Assembly: GCA_950106755.1 (NCBI GenBank)
Contig: OX467088.1
Coordinates: 1,968,001-2,032,000, forward strand
Direction: 5' to 3'
Source of the DNA: Climacium dendroides
Taxonomy: Eukaryota > Streptophyta > Bryopsida > Hypnales > Climaciaceae
Length of the DNA stretch: 64,000 bases
This document shows positions 36,000 to 46,608 of the stretch, piece by piece. The notes below the pieces were generated by a model. That model did no database searches. It worked only from the letters and a program-made list of their open reading frames with translations, and had not been told where the DNA came from. Every line of letters starts with the position of its first letter. The first letter of the stretch is position 1. A program made the position numbers and the translations under genes.

Positions 36000-36426
36000 T
36001 CATTTAAAACATCCTCTTGTCAAATGTGACGTCCCAGAGAACATCACACAGAACACCGGTATGTACCGCAGAAGAGTGCCACGTCAGCTGCCACGTAGGC
36101 TACGTGCACCGGAAATTATTTTCCACGTCGGATATTTAGGGGTCCACGTCATTGGACACGTCACAACGTCGGTGGATGAAAAAGTTGTCCAACGTGTCCT
36201 TGCCCATTGTTAAAAATCCTACGTGGATGCCAAAACCCCTCCACATGGCACTCTCAAAAACTCTTGGGTGACCCTGTTGTTTTCGATGTCACAAAAAATT
36301 TAAGTACGTTTCAGCACATAACATGGCACGTTTTTGGCACGTTTTTTTAAACGGATTTTTTTAGACGTCACTACAGGCATCGTCCTTGTTAAATTAGACA
36401 TCACGGCACGTTTTTTCCCTTGTTAA
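36000..36426. promoter_or_regulatory. Subterminal ACGT-rich zone of the right CACTA end
   Basis: CACGTC, GACGTC, CACGT and ACGTTT motifs recur about every 15-25 bp in both orientations (for example GCCACGTCAGCTGCCACGTA near 36,078). The primary sequence differs from the left-end zone at 23,955-24,230 but the motif type is the same, as in CACTA elements whose two ends share short binding motifs. Confidence 0.6.
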
Positions 36427-36450
36427 AAAAAACACTGATTTCTTATAGTG
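36427..36450 (-). repeat. CACTA terminal inverted repeat (right end)
   Basis: It reads AACACTGATTTCTTATAGTG, the inverted form of the left terminus at 23,931 with about 21 of 24 positions shared with the 22,180 end. It is followed by GAC. Confidence 0.88.
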
Positions 36451-36767
36451 GACTTAGATTAAGAAGGAAAATTGAAATAACATTCGTGAAAGCACTATAG
36501 TGGAATTGGAATGGAATGCAAGACAACTAACTTGCCTGTCATTAAAATACTAACTGAAAAACCCAAAGTCAACTCCTAAAAGTCTAACAGGAAAAAACCG
36601 GAAATCCAGTCCACTAATCACTGAACCCCCGAAATATTCGGAAAGGCTAGTTATTGTAGTCCCGAGATTGCTGGATCTTTCCAAACTACATGCCTATGAT
36701 TCCGGAACCTGGGCCCATGCTCGGAAACCCGTTTCGGATCCGATACTACTCTTCAATCCTAAGAATT
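36451..36767. other. Flank of gag-like element 1, no gene
   Basis: The sequence contains TTCCGGAA- and GGATCCGA-type motifs shared with the other members of this element family. It is probably the 3' non-coding part of the minus-strand element that follows. Confidence 0.45.
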
Positions 36768-38705
36768 CTAATGTTTTGGCTTCCGTCCCTTCTTCAAACG
36801 GTTGCCTGCTTGACTAGTTGGCGTCCCCTTCATACTTCTGGCTGGAGTCGTTTTCGTTGTTGCTCGAGTTTGGATGTGGCACGTTGCAGGAGATGGATCG
36901 TTGTCCCCCTCAGTTCCGGAAGTGGAGTGTGCACTCTCTTCCTTGGAATCTTCAATGATTTGAACTTCCTTCTCCTTCTCTGGCAGTGTCTCCTCTAGTG
37001 TTGCGGGTTCGCTTCTCTTTTCCAGTGTAGTCTCTTGCATATGCGAGAACCCTTCCAGATTCGTTCGGGCCGGATTGGTCATTCCATCGATCCGGTTGAT
37101 GAGATCTCCTCTAACCTACTGTCTTGGAATTTTGAATGTCCCCCTCATAAGGTTTGGTACCGTTTGCGCCTTGCGAATTTCCGAAGTTGAGACTTTGGGT
37201 GGTACCGGAATCGAGTTCACACTGGACTCAGGTTCCGATTCTAAAGCTGGCCTCAAATTTAACTCCGTCATCCGCATCTTGTTGGAGGTAGGCTCAACTG
37301 GCGTGAGTATCCCTCTCAGTCCTTCCATTCGAGCTGCTCGATCCGCTACCGGTCTCCTGGGAGTACTCGAGACAAAAAGAAGTTCCGAAAAGGTTGAGAA
37401 ATCCATCACTTGGTTCGGATCGATGGCTGCTAGTAGCTGCCGTAGCTCTCCTAAAACCCGCTCTATCTTTGCAGTGAAGTCCACGAGAATGGTCACTATC
37501 TTGGTCCCGGTGATGTGGCCTTCTGATATCACCTTTGAATCAAACAAAGCCGCTTTCGTGATGACGTTGGCCTTGATGTCAATTGCTTCGAATAGTTTTT
37601 TGACAAGAGAGAGAGCCTCCTTTTCTTTCTCCTTTGAAGCTGCCATCTCCCCTTCCGCCCAATTCAATCAGGCCTGGAGTTGATTCCATTCCGCCTCTAG
37701 CTCCTGAATCCAGTCCTCTCGTTGCTTTAGATCTTCCGGTTTGGACAATTGTTTGACGGCTTCCACAATCCGATCCGGTTCCACCTTCAAAACTTCCGCC
37801 GTGTTTAGTACCAGATCCGCTAGACTGTCGTGGAGTACCTTGGCCTCTCGTATCCACTCGAATCCAGCATTAAAAAATGTTGATTCAGTTTCCACTTCTG
37901 GTCCTTTGCTTGACTCCCCCGGTAGCTTGAATTGCGAACCTGGATCTGTTGACTTCTTCTTCTTCTTCTTCGGATCGGTCAAGTGTTCTTCGAGGAGTTC
38001 TTCTGGTTCCGACTTGACCGGATCTTCTGCTTCCTCCCCAGAAAGTCCGTATGATAGAATGGCCTTTCCGGTGTCATACTGGATTATCTCTTCAGCGTTC
38101 AAAAGTTCCTGTTGGTGGTATAAGTGGAACAAGTAGGTACTAACCGGACTCGCCTTGGCGTGGATTACATACTCTGCTAATTTAGAAACTAATCTGGCTA
38201 TGACTCTACCCCAATGCACGGCCCGATTCTCCATAGCCCCAAAAATAGTATTGGCCACCGTAACGGTGACCCGTGTAGGTTTTTCCAGATACAAGATGGA
38301 AATGAGGAACTCTAGGACTCGCCTATGTCTCTCATCCTTGCATTCGCTAATAGCGAATCCGTCCTTAGGGTTTGCAGACCTTGTGAATTTCCCGGCTACA
38401 AAACGGTCCGTCCTTGACACTAACCCGTTTCTGCTCTTCCGGAATTGATAGACATCCGCCTAGGTGTCCTCCATCCACATGACCAGCCGTCCTCTCAGAG
38501 TGAGCTCATATTGATTCGGAACCCTGTAAAGTAGCTCCTGGATCACAACTTCACTCTTAAGGTTCCATGGTCGGTGTAATAAACCGAAACACCCTAATTT
38601 AGTCAAATTCTCCTCTAACTGCTTGCGTAGTTCCGGATTGGCCGGAATGGCTAGAGAGATAATTCGGGCAGATACCGCTACCTTTCGTATCGCTCTGGAT
38701 GCCAT
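36768..38705 (-). pseudogene. Gag-like/accessory polyprotein frame of a retroelement-like family, copy 1
   Basis: One continuous minus-strand frame of about 645 codons runs from ATG at 38,705 to TAA near 36,768. It has only three in-frame stops: TAG 38,460-38,462, TGA 37,668-37,670 and TAG 37,116-37,118. I see no frameshift. Its N-terminal third carries NPKDGFAISECKDERHRR, then LEKPTRVTVTVANTIFGAM and YLFHLYHQQELL, all matched by the frame at 52.2-53.8 kb. A Lys run, coiled-coil-like helices and an acidic, Ser/Thr-rich tail with a basic end follow. No protease, reverse transcriptase or zinc knuckle is visible. The size and repeat-family context suggest a gag-like capsid protein of a non-autonomous element, but this is inference and I do not recognise the family. 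Confidence 0.55.
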
Positions 38706-39330
38706 AAGACCTAAGTAAAAATGAGAGGAGAGAAGAGTAACCCTAATTCAGTCGCTAGCTCACCACTCTTTTTCTCAGCTACTCACACGGACAGTCTCAG
38801 AAAAACAAAACAGGAAGGTGAAGAGGAAAACCCTTGGCAAACAACTTAAATACTAAACCGTCTCTCTACGGAAATCAAGACAACAGCTACAAGTCCATTG
38901 TACTAACGGTATCCTACTCCCGTAGCTATGAGGTCTATATGGTAGGTTCTTGTGTTCCAGATAAATCCGGATTCTAGATCCGGATAAGTTCCGATTACGG
39001 ATTTTGCTGGAACGCTTATTTTCTAATTTGGATTTTCTCACATAAAAATCACGTTCTAACTATAATTTTTTTTATTTTTCTCTATTTTTCTCACCTAATT
39101 CTTTTATCCTCGATCCGTTTTCGGATTCCGGATTCCCACACTAGTCAGACGCACATGACGGGGAAGCGATCACTTCATTGCTGTGGAGAAATGAGGGGCG
39201 CACTAATGCCCTCTAGCATGAAGGCTACAAAAATAGACCAAGGGTGAAAGCACTATACATAATTAGACCACACTGTACTGAGAAGGGAAATGCCACATTC
39301 AATTTGAAAGGGAAAGTGCTATATTGAAAA
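38706..39330. other. 5' non-coding flank of gag-like copy 1
   Basis: Minus-strand leader of the element up to about 39,140, with repeated GGATCCGGAT- and CCGGATT-like motifs near 38,960-39,140. Beyond that, to 39,330, lies unremarkable sequence. No gene is supported. Confidence 0.45.
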
Positions 39331-39468
39331 CAATGCTATGTTGAAATGTTATATTGAAAGAAACGCTATACTGAAAGTATTGTATCAAAAAAATGCTATG
39401 TTCAAATGCGTCATTGAAAGAAATACTATACTAAAAGTGTTGTATCCAAAAATATGCTATGTTGAAGG
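39331..39468. repeat. 60-bp AT-rich tandem repeat
   Basis: A unit beginning TGCTATGTTGAAATGTTATA recurs after 60-61 bp (about 39,332, 39,394 and a partial copy at 39,455) with about 80% similarity. Confidence 0.6.
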
Positions 39469-39479
39469 AGAATTGTCTT

Positions 39480-39995
39480 GTTGGAGCCTGTGTAAAGCTA
39501 TAATACTATGGCCTATATACACCTACAACACTATATTCATTAAAATGAGAGATTTCTAGAGAAACTAGAGATTAAAAAATCACAATTGTTTATGAATACA
39601 CGAATATTGGAACATGGTAAGAGTGAAAAGCAATAAACTTATCCAAACAGCACAAATGTAGGTGCAAGTTCCTTTCAAAACCAATGCACTTTATAGGAAA
39701 TAGCCATCACATATACAAATATAAATGTGTACACTATAGGATGACAAGATCTAAAGACATCCAAAACTATACAATAGATTTAGTTGTAGCGCTGCACATG
39801 GTTCTAGAAGCATCACCACCCCTGGCAAGTAAACATCCAAAAATTACATTTGGATTCTAGACTTTACAATAGCCTTTTATAAAGAATCCAAAATGCTGTC
39901 ATAGTCAACAATTGTTGATATTAAACTCTACAACTACATTGTATTGGATGACGTAGCTCATGCTCCGTAATAAGCATAATATGCTCTACTACTGT
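39480..39995. other. Downstream region of the minus-strand gene
   Basis: AT-rich. From about 39,840 it is homologous to the sequence after the duplicated exon at 16.7-16.9 kb, so it is probably the 3' UTR and terminator side of that gene. Confidence 0.5.
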
Positions 39996-40123
39996 GACAT
40001 ACTCTTCAACTTCTCATATGCCTTCAATATTTACGATCCTCTACTGTACCCAGTACAAATTGAGGACCGCTCTTGAATGATGTCCCACCTTTGCTTTTCC
40101 AAGGACCTTTCTTCCGCAGCATC

Positions 40124-40708
40124 CTATAAACAACGACTCCCTTCTAGTCGGGACTCTCCACTAAGACTTGAGCGTTGACGTTTTGGAACATTCAAGTATC
40201 TGTGTCTGTGAATTGAAGGTAGTGGAACCTCCGGTGTGGTCGCCTCTACAATATACATGGAAGAGCTCCGAGATCGCTTTGTTTGGACACCTTCCATCAG
40301 TGGAGGAAGGCAGGGAAGAGAGGAAGCAATATCTGGACGCATTTGGCAAATCTCACTTGGAATGCCTAAAGTTACATTTGTTCCAATGCCTAGACAACCT
40401 TCCTCCCCGTAAAGCTTTCTTTGAGTCATTCGATCAGAAATAGACGGCAAAGCATGTTGGCCAACGGATCGCAACGGCGACGGGGAACAAGAAAGCCGCG
40501 GACGCGTCCTATCACTCGGAGGATTGTCGACCACGTTGTCCTCAATAGGCTTCGTCAAGAAATCCATGGTGGAATTTGCAGTAGTGGCCGAACACAGTAA
40601 ATTTCTAGTACTGAGAATGATGTATTGTCCATAGTCTAAAATGGAGTCAGCAGAAGCTGCACAAGCCAATCCACCTTTCGGAATATGGGTCTCCGAAGTG
40701 CTCATCAT
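40124..40708 (-). pseudogene. Terminal exon of the ParB/methylase-like gene (copy 2)
   Basis: This is the same protein as 16,004-16,723 on the other strand. It opens at ATG-ATG right after acceptor TTGGTTGTTAG. The TAG at 40,124-40,126 replaces a Trp codon (TGG) of copy 1. Homology continues in frame past it to about 39,995, where the TAG-TAG end corresponds to the TAG-TAA of copy 1, with another stop on the way. It follows exon 42,044-42,252 in phase 0, so it reads as the last exon of the minus-strand gene. The protein family is unknown. Confidence 0.65.
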
Positions 40709-40863
40709 CTAACAACCAAAGACAGGCACAGAAGAAGAACATAATTTAAATTCAGAAAACACTACAACGCAATACAGAGACCTAACAAAATAAGAACTAA
40801 AACAAAAGACAACACCCAACAAAAAACTCAAAAGAACTCTGACATGTACATAAGCCAAGTATG

Positions 40864-40894
40864 TGCTATTTAGGTCGGACCGACCTAAACTGCA
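40864..40894. repeat. 31-bp palindrome, single copy in intron
   Basis: Arms TTTAGGTCGG and CGACCTAAA face each other around an AC centre, ending in TGCA. It lies in the intron upstream of the terminal exon, about 60 bp beyond the point where homology with the 16-kb copy ends. Over 26 bp (40,869-40,894) it matches the second palindrome of the satellite monomer at 22 positions. Confidence 0.8.
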
Positions 40895-41269
40895 TAAGTT
40901 GAAACGAAAGAAATGGATCACGCAACATACTAGAACAAAGCAGTTCAAACATATCACACACAAAATTGATATCGCTTAAAAGTTCTAAATGGTTTCATTC
41001 AATCCACCAGTCTACAAGTATCAATTAAAAAATAGGTATATACAATTTAAAGCGAACCGTGCTAAAATGCACTGGTCTTGCACTCAAACTACACTTCCTA
41101 GGAAACCATAGACCATGACCTAACTCAAACTAGAGGAAGCGTGAATTACTTCCATTAGCACTTCGTACTCCTTGTGATTCCTTTTGTCACAAAGCATTCG
41201 TCGCCTAATTCTTCCAGGACCATTTTCCTTAAATGCCTTCAAACCTTGGTCTCGAGCTATGTGTAAACA

Positions 41270-41930
41270 TTGAAACCAAGGAAAGCAAAATATTGAAAAG
41301 AAAGGAGTTTTGTGGACCATTCCCTCTATAACTCCACGAATCAGGCAGTATGACATTATGAGGCCTGTTTATTATATGCTTCACAGGACTGTCATCTGCA
41401 ATGACAGTATTGTCAGATGAGAAGCTTCCTCTTCTATTTTTAAATAACCTGTCTAGATTTTTGAGGAATAAGTCCTTGTCCGTTCATAGTACTTTGAAAT
41501 AGGTCAACCTTCTCGATCTATCTCTTTGTTTTAGTATTTAGTAGGAGTCCTACCCAAGTATTTGTGGAGGCAACAATCTGTCTCGGAAAAGATATTGAAA
41601 AATCAGTTTAGTGGTAGACCTCTTCATAAAACTCCACACAGAAACTGTTGCAAATTTTTGAAGCTCTATAAGGAAATTAGAGCAATGAGGCCGCACCTAT
41701 ACAGCCTTGGGTCCAACTAGTGCGGACTCAGTTGCGGAGTGCGGCTGCGAGAAGTCTCTCAATTTTTTGTGCGACAATCCCTTGGACTTTCAATCTTTGC
41801 AAACACATAGAATGCCATTTAGGTCCAGGACAACATTGATCCACTTGTCCACCACCGTAGACCTGAATGGACGAACAACGCCCTTCAAAGTCCCTTCACG
41901 ACGACATGGAGGACCGGATTCTTGTTGTTT
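41270..41930 (-). pseudogene. FCP1/HAD phosphatase-like relic inside an intron
   Basis: Two minus-strand pieces resemble an FCP1-type (HAD superfamily) protein phosphatase. Around 41,790-41,840 a frame encodes KWINVVLDLNGILCVC, where DLNG matches the DxDG nucleophile motif with Asn for the second Asp. Around 41,270-41,416 a frame encodes DNTVIADDSPVKHIINRPHN, the DDSP motif and following strand typical of the family, then FLFNILLSL. Between and within the pieces are stops in every frame. It sits in the 1.3-kb intron between exons 42,044-42,252 and 40,124-40,708 on the same strand. Some plant members do have DLNG. Catalysis seems unlikely because the second Asp is absent. Confidence 0.55.
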
Positions 41931-42043
41931 AAAGGAATAGAACGCGAACAGTTAACATTCTACACCTCTCTCTTCTTGTCGACACTAGAATGATACAAAT
42001 TCAAGAACCCGTGGACAATAGGGAAATAGGGAAAAGAACATAC

Positions 42044-42252
42044 TTGCCAATGAGAGGACTCAGCAGGAATATCCGAGACATCAGGCTTAGTCTCGGGTTG
42101 AATGACAGTCGTAACCACCTTGTTCGATTCACTTTGAGGAGGTCCTAGCACCAACATTTCATCAATAGCAACAAACTCATTTTCCAACACAAGAATTGAT
42201 GGTGCTACAGAAGAAGTGCGAGTTGTACAAACATTGAAAACATTCTGAAGCC
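42044..42252 (-). CDS. Small exon of the ParB/methylase-like gene
   Basis: Acceptor CTTCTATTGCAG precedes and donor CAA/GTATGT follows. The open frame between them (LQNVFNVCTTRTSSVAPS ... SHWQ) ends in phase 0 and joins directly to the ATG-ATG of exon 40,708. Upstream, phase requires one base from the previous exon. The weak donor GTTGTA at 42,490 gives this, while the better-looking GTAATC at 42,480 would give a quick stop, so the upstream junction is uncertain. Confidence 0.55.
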
Positions 42253-42490
42253 CTGCAATAGAAGAATTAAGAAAGAATGTTGTGTAAGACAACAATATAT
42301 TACAACCTCAACAAATGAGTGTTAAAGTACAAAATTAATTATAAAATTTGGAACTCCATGGTTCAGTCCACTAGAAGTTTCCGTGTCCATAAAAAAACTA
42401 TGTACACTATATCTACAAGTGCGGCTCTATAATACACATCAACTCGAGTCGAGCTACAACAAATGACATCGAGTGATTACTTGGTACAAC

Positions 42491-43541
42491 TTGTTGGTGG
42501 ATCATTAGCGTGATCGGTGCTACTCCCGAGCACTACCTCTTCTAGATCCACGGACAAGTTCTGCCCACTATTACACTGTTGATCTCCCCTGGATATCCCC
42601 TCGCTTGCAGCTTGTGCGCCCTCCAAAGTCCATGTCACGTTCTTGGGCGATGAGGAACTCTGACCTCCACCTCTTTCTCGCACAAGAATAGGCGAAGGGA
42701 TAAAATCCGAAGGCCCCGGTGGAAGAGGCGGAGGCGCAGCAGCATCTCTCTGCGGAACGGAGACAACACTCTCATTGGATCCTGATAGGTTGTTTCCGAT
42801 GAGGAGCTGCTGCGAAGTTGTCGGTGGTGGAAGCGTGGCAACTGACTGGGCTTGATTTCTATCCAAGTACGCTTGCCACATTACCCGATTATGTTCACGC
42901 TCCTCCCTATTCAACCTTTGTTCCTCTAGGAAGGCCTGCGCTAGACCCGCAAAGTTTTTAGTTGATTCTTTTTGGATCTCTAATTTTACCTCCCGGTCTC
43001 TCTTTTGTTCGCGCCTGATTTCCTCTTGCTGCTTCAAGACCACCGCCAATGACATCGACAAAGCCTGCATATAGTCCACCTTCTTTTTCTTAGCAGGCCT
43101 AGTTCTGGAAACCGGAGTTTCAGCATCAACAGGTTGGACTGTCGTGTTCTGCAGCCCTGTTGAGCTTGATGACCCTAAATTGGTCTGCAATGCACGAGCA
43201 CCTGGAGTGGTGATTTTGTCAAATACGTCGTAATCCACCGCAATGTCTTCTACATCGAAGTCATCCTCTTCCTCCTCATTTTCATCTTCTTCAACATCTT
43301 CCTCCATGCACCTCTTCCTCCGGTTTTGGCTAGGCGAGGCAACAGTCTCCGAACGCCCCCTTGGTCTGGTCGAATCAGAATTCGACTGTGACTCATGTTG
43401 AGTCGATACAATGTCTTCGTCAACGGCATATGAGGAGTCGAGGAAGTCATCCTTGTCCAACGATAAACCGACCGTGGCAATATTTTGCCAGATGTCGGTT
43501 TCACAATCCGGGACAACAGCAAAAACATCTACCCAACTCAT
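42491..43541 (-). CDS. Large acidic/coiled-coil exon of the ParB/methylase-like gene
   Basis: A clean frame of about 350 codons begins right after acceptor TTGGCTGCAG. The first 25 residues (WVDVFAVVPDCETDIW) look like the strand after motif I in N4/N6 DNA methyltransferases and join in phase 0 to the exon ending at 43,824. Then come an acidic run near residues 85-110, a basic SV40-like nuclear signal (RPAKKKKV, about residue 150), a long predicted coiled coil (EEIRREQKRDREVKLEIQK, LEEQRLNREEREHN) and a Ser/Pro-rich tail. The intron just upstream carries three palindromes. The absence of stops here contrasts with the upstream exons. Confidence 0.6.
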
Positions 43542-43583
43542 CTGCAGCCAAACATAGCATGCAAAATCTCAGAGTTATTGACT

Positions 43584-43811
43584 TGCAATTTAGGATAGTC
43601 CGACCTAAACAGCATCCAAGGAATACAGGCTAGGATAGAAAAATAACGTCGACAATGATGACAATTAATCATTGAGTTCTAGACTATGTGTGCATTTTAG
43701 GACGATCCTCCCTAAACTACAACCAAGTTCTAGAAATTGTTCATTTAGTACAAGTAAACAGTAAGCTTCAAGTGCAGGTTTGTAGTTTAGATTGGTCCGA
43801 CTTAATTGTAG
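43584..43811. repeat. Palindrome cluster in intron (3 copies)
   Basis: 31-bp palindromes start at 43,584, 43,691 and 43,781 (spacing 107 and 90 bp), all inside the 282-bp intron 43,542-43,823. The spacers between them are not similar to one another. Arms are diverged but keep TTTAGG...CCTAAA and a central TCC. Confidence 0.8.
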
Positions 43812-44071
43812 CGATGTACTTACCAGTGTAGCACATGTCAATTTGCTCCCAACAAAAACAGAAAATACGCTTAACCCCGGATGGCAGAACTTCTTGATGA
43901 TCCCAAGATAGAATTCCATTCGCAGCTCCATAATATACATTCTAAATGGTAGCTCATTGTACCTCTTAGATTCTTTGTAAGTGATTGTATTTGGAACTTA
44001 AAATTCCGGTTCAATCCGAATTTGCAATGCCAGGTCTCTACTTTGGAGAAAAATGAGCGGTACTTTCCTCA

Positions 44072-44076
44072 GCACC
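44072..44076. repeat. Target-site duplication GCACC, left
   Basis: The five bases GCACC immediately precede the LTR start TGTCGCGACC and are repeated at 45,371-45,375. Confidence 0.85.
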
Positions 44077-45370
44077 TGTCGCGACCCAAGTGACACCTAA
44101 CAGTTTCCAGGAGCTCACTAGGTTCACTTCAACCCACTTACAGCGTCACTTGGTCACCAACTGCCTAACACTGCACATGCCAAGCACCCACAATGTTAGT
44201 CCCCATTTCCAACTCAGTTTGCCAAGTCCCAATCACCGGGACTACTAGCACACACTCCCATCGTGACACCGGGTATGTCACTCAGTAACATGGGGCGGAA
44301 CTTTCACCTTAATGTGCAAGGACCCATGGTGGCACTACTCACCATGGTCCTAACCGCCTTTGAGTGTCACCCCACTCCATACTAGCCCTTTTTGCATTTG
44401 CTACTCATTCACTAGAGGTAACTGGCGCTCACAACTTGGGATACATCCAAGGAGGCCTAACAAGGAGCGGGACTCCACCCAACCGATGCCACGGGACACA
44501 CACAAGTGTCCCATGGTGCCTTGAAGTGGTGGTGAAGTCACCACCACCAACCATGAGTTACCGAGACTCACCAAGGCTTCAAGAGGGAATGAGGAGGGAG
44601 ACCAACCCCTCCTATAGTACTCTCTGTGATATGCGGCAGACCCCCCCCGTTCTAGGTCGAAGGAAGTCCTTGGATAACCTTGGGTTGTGGAAGACCACCC
44701 ACTTCCAACCCAAATCGCCAAGTTACATCACCGTTTGGACTCCCGAACTCCAACCGGCGTAACTTTGTGCTCCGAGCTCCAAATACAACATGCGAGTCCA
44801 TTTTAGACATCTACGCGACGAGTAAATGCCGATGCACTGCTCACTTGTCCCATTTGGACAAGTTCTCGCAAAGTTATGGCCCTCTAAAGATTCGGATGCA
44901 CCGGAGGAGGCGTCACGCCTTCACCACGTCTCTTCTTTTGGCCATAACTTTTGACTCATGTCTTAGAACCTCGTCATGCTTGTCATTCTAGGTTCCTTGT
45001 GTTCATAGCTTTCCAATGATATGCCACATGCCATACTTTGTTGTGGGATTCATTGGGAACCCCTCACACCTAGCCATCAAGTGTCCCGGCGCCATCGAGA
45101 TCCAGTCAACTTTGAGCGGCCATAACTTTTCGCTCACAACTCCAAATTGCGCGTTCTTTGCGCCATTAGAAGCGTATTGTCAAGAGCTTTCCAAGCATAT
45201 GTGACACTCTCATGTCCACTTCAAAACCAGGGCGCCATTACGCCCTGTTTGATCGGGAGTCTCTCCATTCTCCCTACCTAGTCTATTGCAAGGCTTGGGA
45301 AGTCACCCCCAAGGTCCCCCCTTGCACACTAAGGTTCATTTAGGCACCCCAAGTAGATAGGGGCGTGATA
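44077..45370. mobile_element. Solo LTR (Ty3/gypsy-like), 1,294 bp
   Basis: It begins TGTCGCGACCCAAGTGACAC and ends GGGCGTGATA, an inverted pair typical of plant gypsy LTRs (TGTCACG...CGTGACA, the last with CA changed to TA). GCACC flanks both sides. No primer-binding site, polypurine tract or pol gene is present, so it is a solo LTR left by recombination between two LTRs. The internal sequence has GGCCATAACTTTT blocks (about 44,938 and 45,118), usual in such LTRs. It sits in a coding exon of the minus-strand gene. Confidence 0.88.
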
Positions 45371-45375
45371 GCACC
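45371..45375. repeat. Target-site duplication GCACC, right
   Basis: Same five bases as 44,072-44,076, directly after the LTR end. Keeping one copy and removing the LTR leaves the surrounding coding frame intact. Confidence 0.85.
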
Positions 45376-46574
45376 TTTGCCGAATTTGCTGGAAGATCAT
45401 GCAGCCTCTCATTTTTCGCTGGGTAGTAATCGGAAAAACTCCGATTGTATGTGTGTACGACCTCATTTTTCTCAATGAATCCAAGGACTTGAGATAATTC
45501 GGTCTCGTCCTCGACAATGAACAACCAAGTCTTTACTTTTTCAAGCAGAGGTTGCTTCATTTGCTGCTGAGACATTAATACTTCCAAGAAGAACGGCTTC
45601 TCCATTGTGGAGCTCTCCTTCTCCAGCACTCCGGGAATCGATCGAAAATCGATCACTCCCAAACTGATCATGTTCACTGTCTCCAACGTCCAAATATCCG
45701 TTGGCCAGTTCTCTTGCGTATTCTTACTTATGCTGTAAGGACACAAATGTGCGACCGACGAAGGAATGCAAAATTGGTTCTTCTTCTCCAGAAACACTTT
45801 GAAGAAGGCCTCTATATCGGGATCGATGGTTGCTACTGTCTTATATCTCCCTCGGGTTTGCTTGGTCATTGAAAAATATGCTTCACCCGGCCTTTCGAGC
45901 AATAGATTCATCGTCGCACTAGTGAAGCAGCGGCTCCTCTTAAACTGTTGCCAATTCTCCTGAATGAGCTCATTCCTTGCATTGAACAAGTTGAGTTATG
46001 GGTAGATCAAGTGAAACTCTTTTTTCACCTTCTTCTCCCGCTTCACTCTCTCCACCCATTCCTTGGCACTGTAGCAGTCTTATACAACCGTAGAAACCGG
46101 TTTGATTGTCACTTTTGGATATGGGTGGTGGTGACTTGGGCCGGAGCGATTGAGAATGTGCTTTGCCAATCTCTTCATATCGTCATAGCTGAGATTTCCA
46201 AAGGGCCTAAAGAAGTCCCTACTCATTGCGCAGCTTTCTTGTTTCCAGTTCTCCTTCTCATTGAACTTCATCTTCGTCTCCAGATCAATGAGCTCCCCAT
46301 GTGCAGCACTGATGATAACTTCGCTCCAAACCTCATAAACGTCGTCGGGCGCAGAAATTATTTTCAGTTTGTTTGTAAGCTTTAGCTTTTTGTCTGCACC
46401 CTTCTTCTTTGAGAGCGTGAAGCTTTTGTTTACATCAATCATGGCAAAGCTGAGATTAATTGCCTTTTCAAAACTTTGCACAAGGATTGACTAGATTCAT
46501 TAACTTGTGATCTTATCATACACTATGTTGCAGAAGGAGCTCACTCAGAGAACAAGTACAAAATTGTATGCTTA

Positions 46575-46605
46575 TGTAGTTTAAGGCGGTCCGCCCTAAA
46601 ATGCT
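46575..46605. repeat. 31-bp palindrome in a 118-bp intron
   Basis: TGTAGTTTAAGGCGG / TCCGCCCTAAAATGC lies in the intron 46,491-46,608, only three bases inside the GTAAGC donor. It occupies about a quarter of the intron. Confidence 0.8.
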
Positions 46606-46608
46606 TAC

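Larger units (their letters stand above)
23931..36450. mobile_element. CACTA-ended 12.5-kb composite segment with captured genes
   Basis: It starts CACTATAAGAAA at 23,931 and ends TTTCTTATAGTG at 36,439-36,450, the correct inverted arrangement for a CACTA element. ACGT-rich subterminal zones lie inside both ends. Three-base flanks are AAC on the left and GAC on the right, so a 3-bp target duplication is not perfect. Inside are the inverted arm (to 27,240), a re-duplicated 380-bp piece, an intron-bearing fragment, a TFB1 pseudogene, a short 5'-UTR/exon-like fragment and a multi-exon accessory-like gene. It could be one chimeric element or two nested, partly deleted ones. No transposase catalytic region is visible. 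Confidence 0.65.
43824..46490 (-). pseudogene. Exon with methyltransferase-like C-terminus, split by a solo LTR
   Basis: It opens after acceptor GAATCTAG and closes at donor CTG/GTAAGT. One minus-strand frame runs through the whole exon when the solo LTR (44,077-45,370) and one 5-bp target copy are ignored. In-frame stops are TAA at 46,080-46,082, 45,996-45,998 and 43,998-44,000. Near its end, IIKKFCHPGLSVFSVF and then VGSKLTCATL resemble the region around motif I of N4/N6-type DNA methyltransferases (usual pattern: PG-x-VLDPFxGSGT-x-x-AA), but with Ser for the SAM-binding Asp. I do not find a DPPY/SPPY-type motif IV. Enzymatic activity is therefore doubtful even before the stops. Confidence 0.5.

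Noticed and set aside
44364..44991. Open frames of 100-132 codons on both strands around 44.4-45.0 kb
   Set aside because: They lie inside the solo LTR and match no protein I know. LTRs are non-coding.
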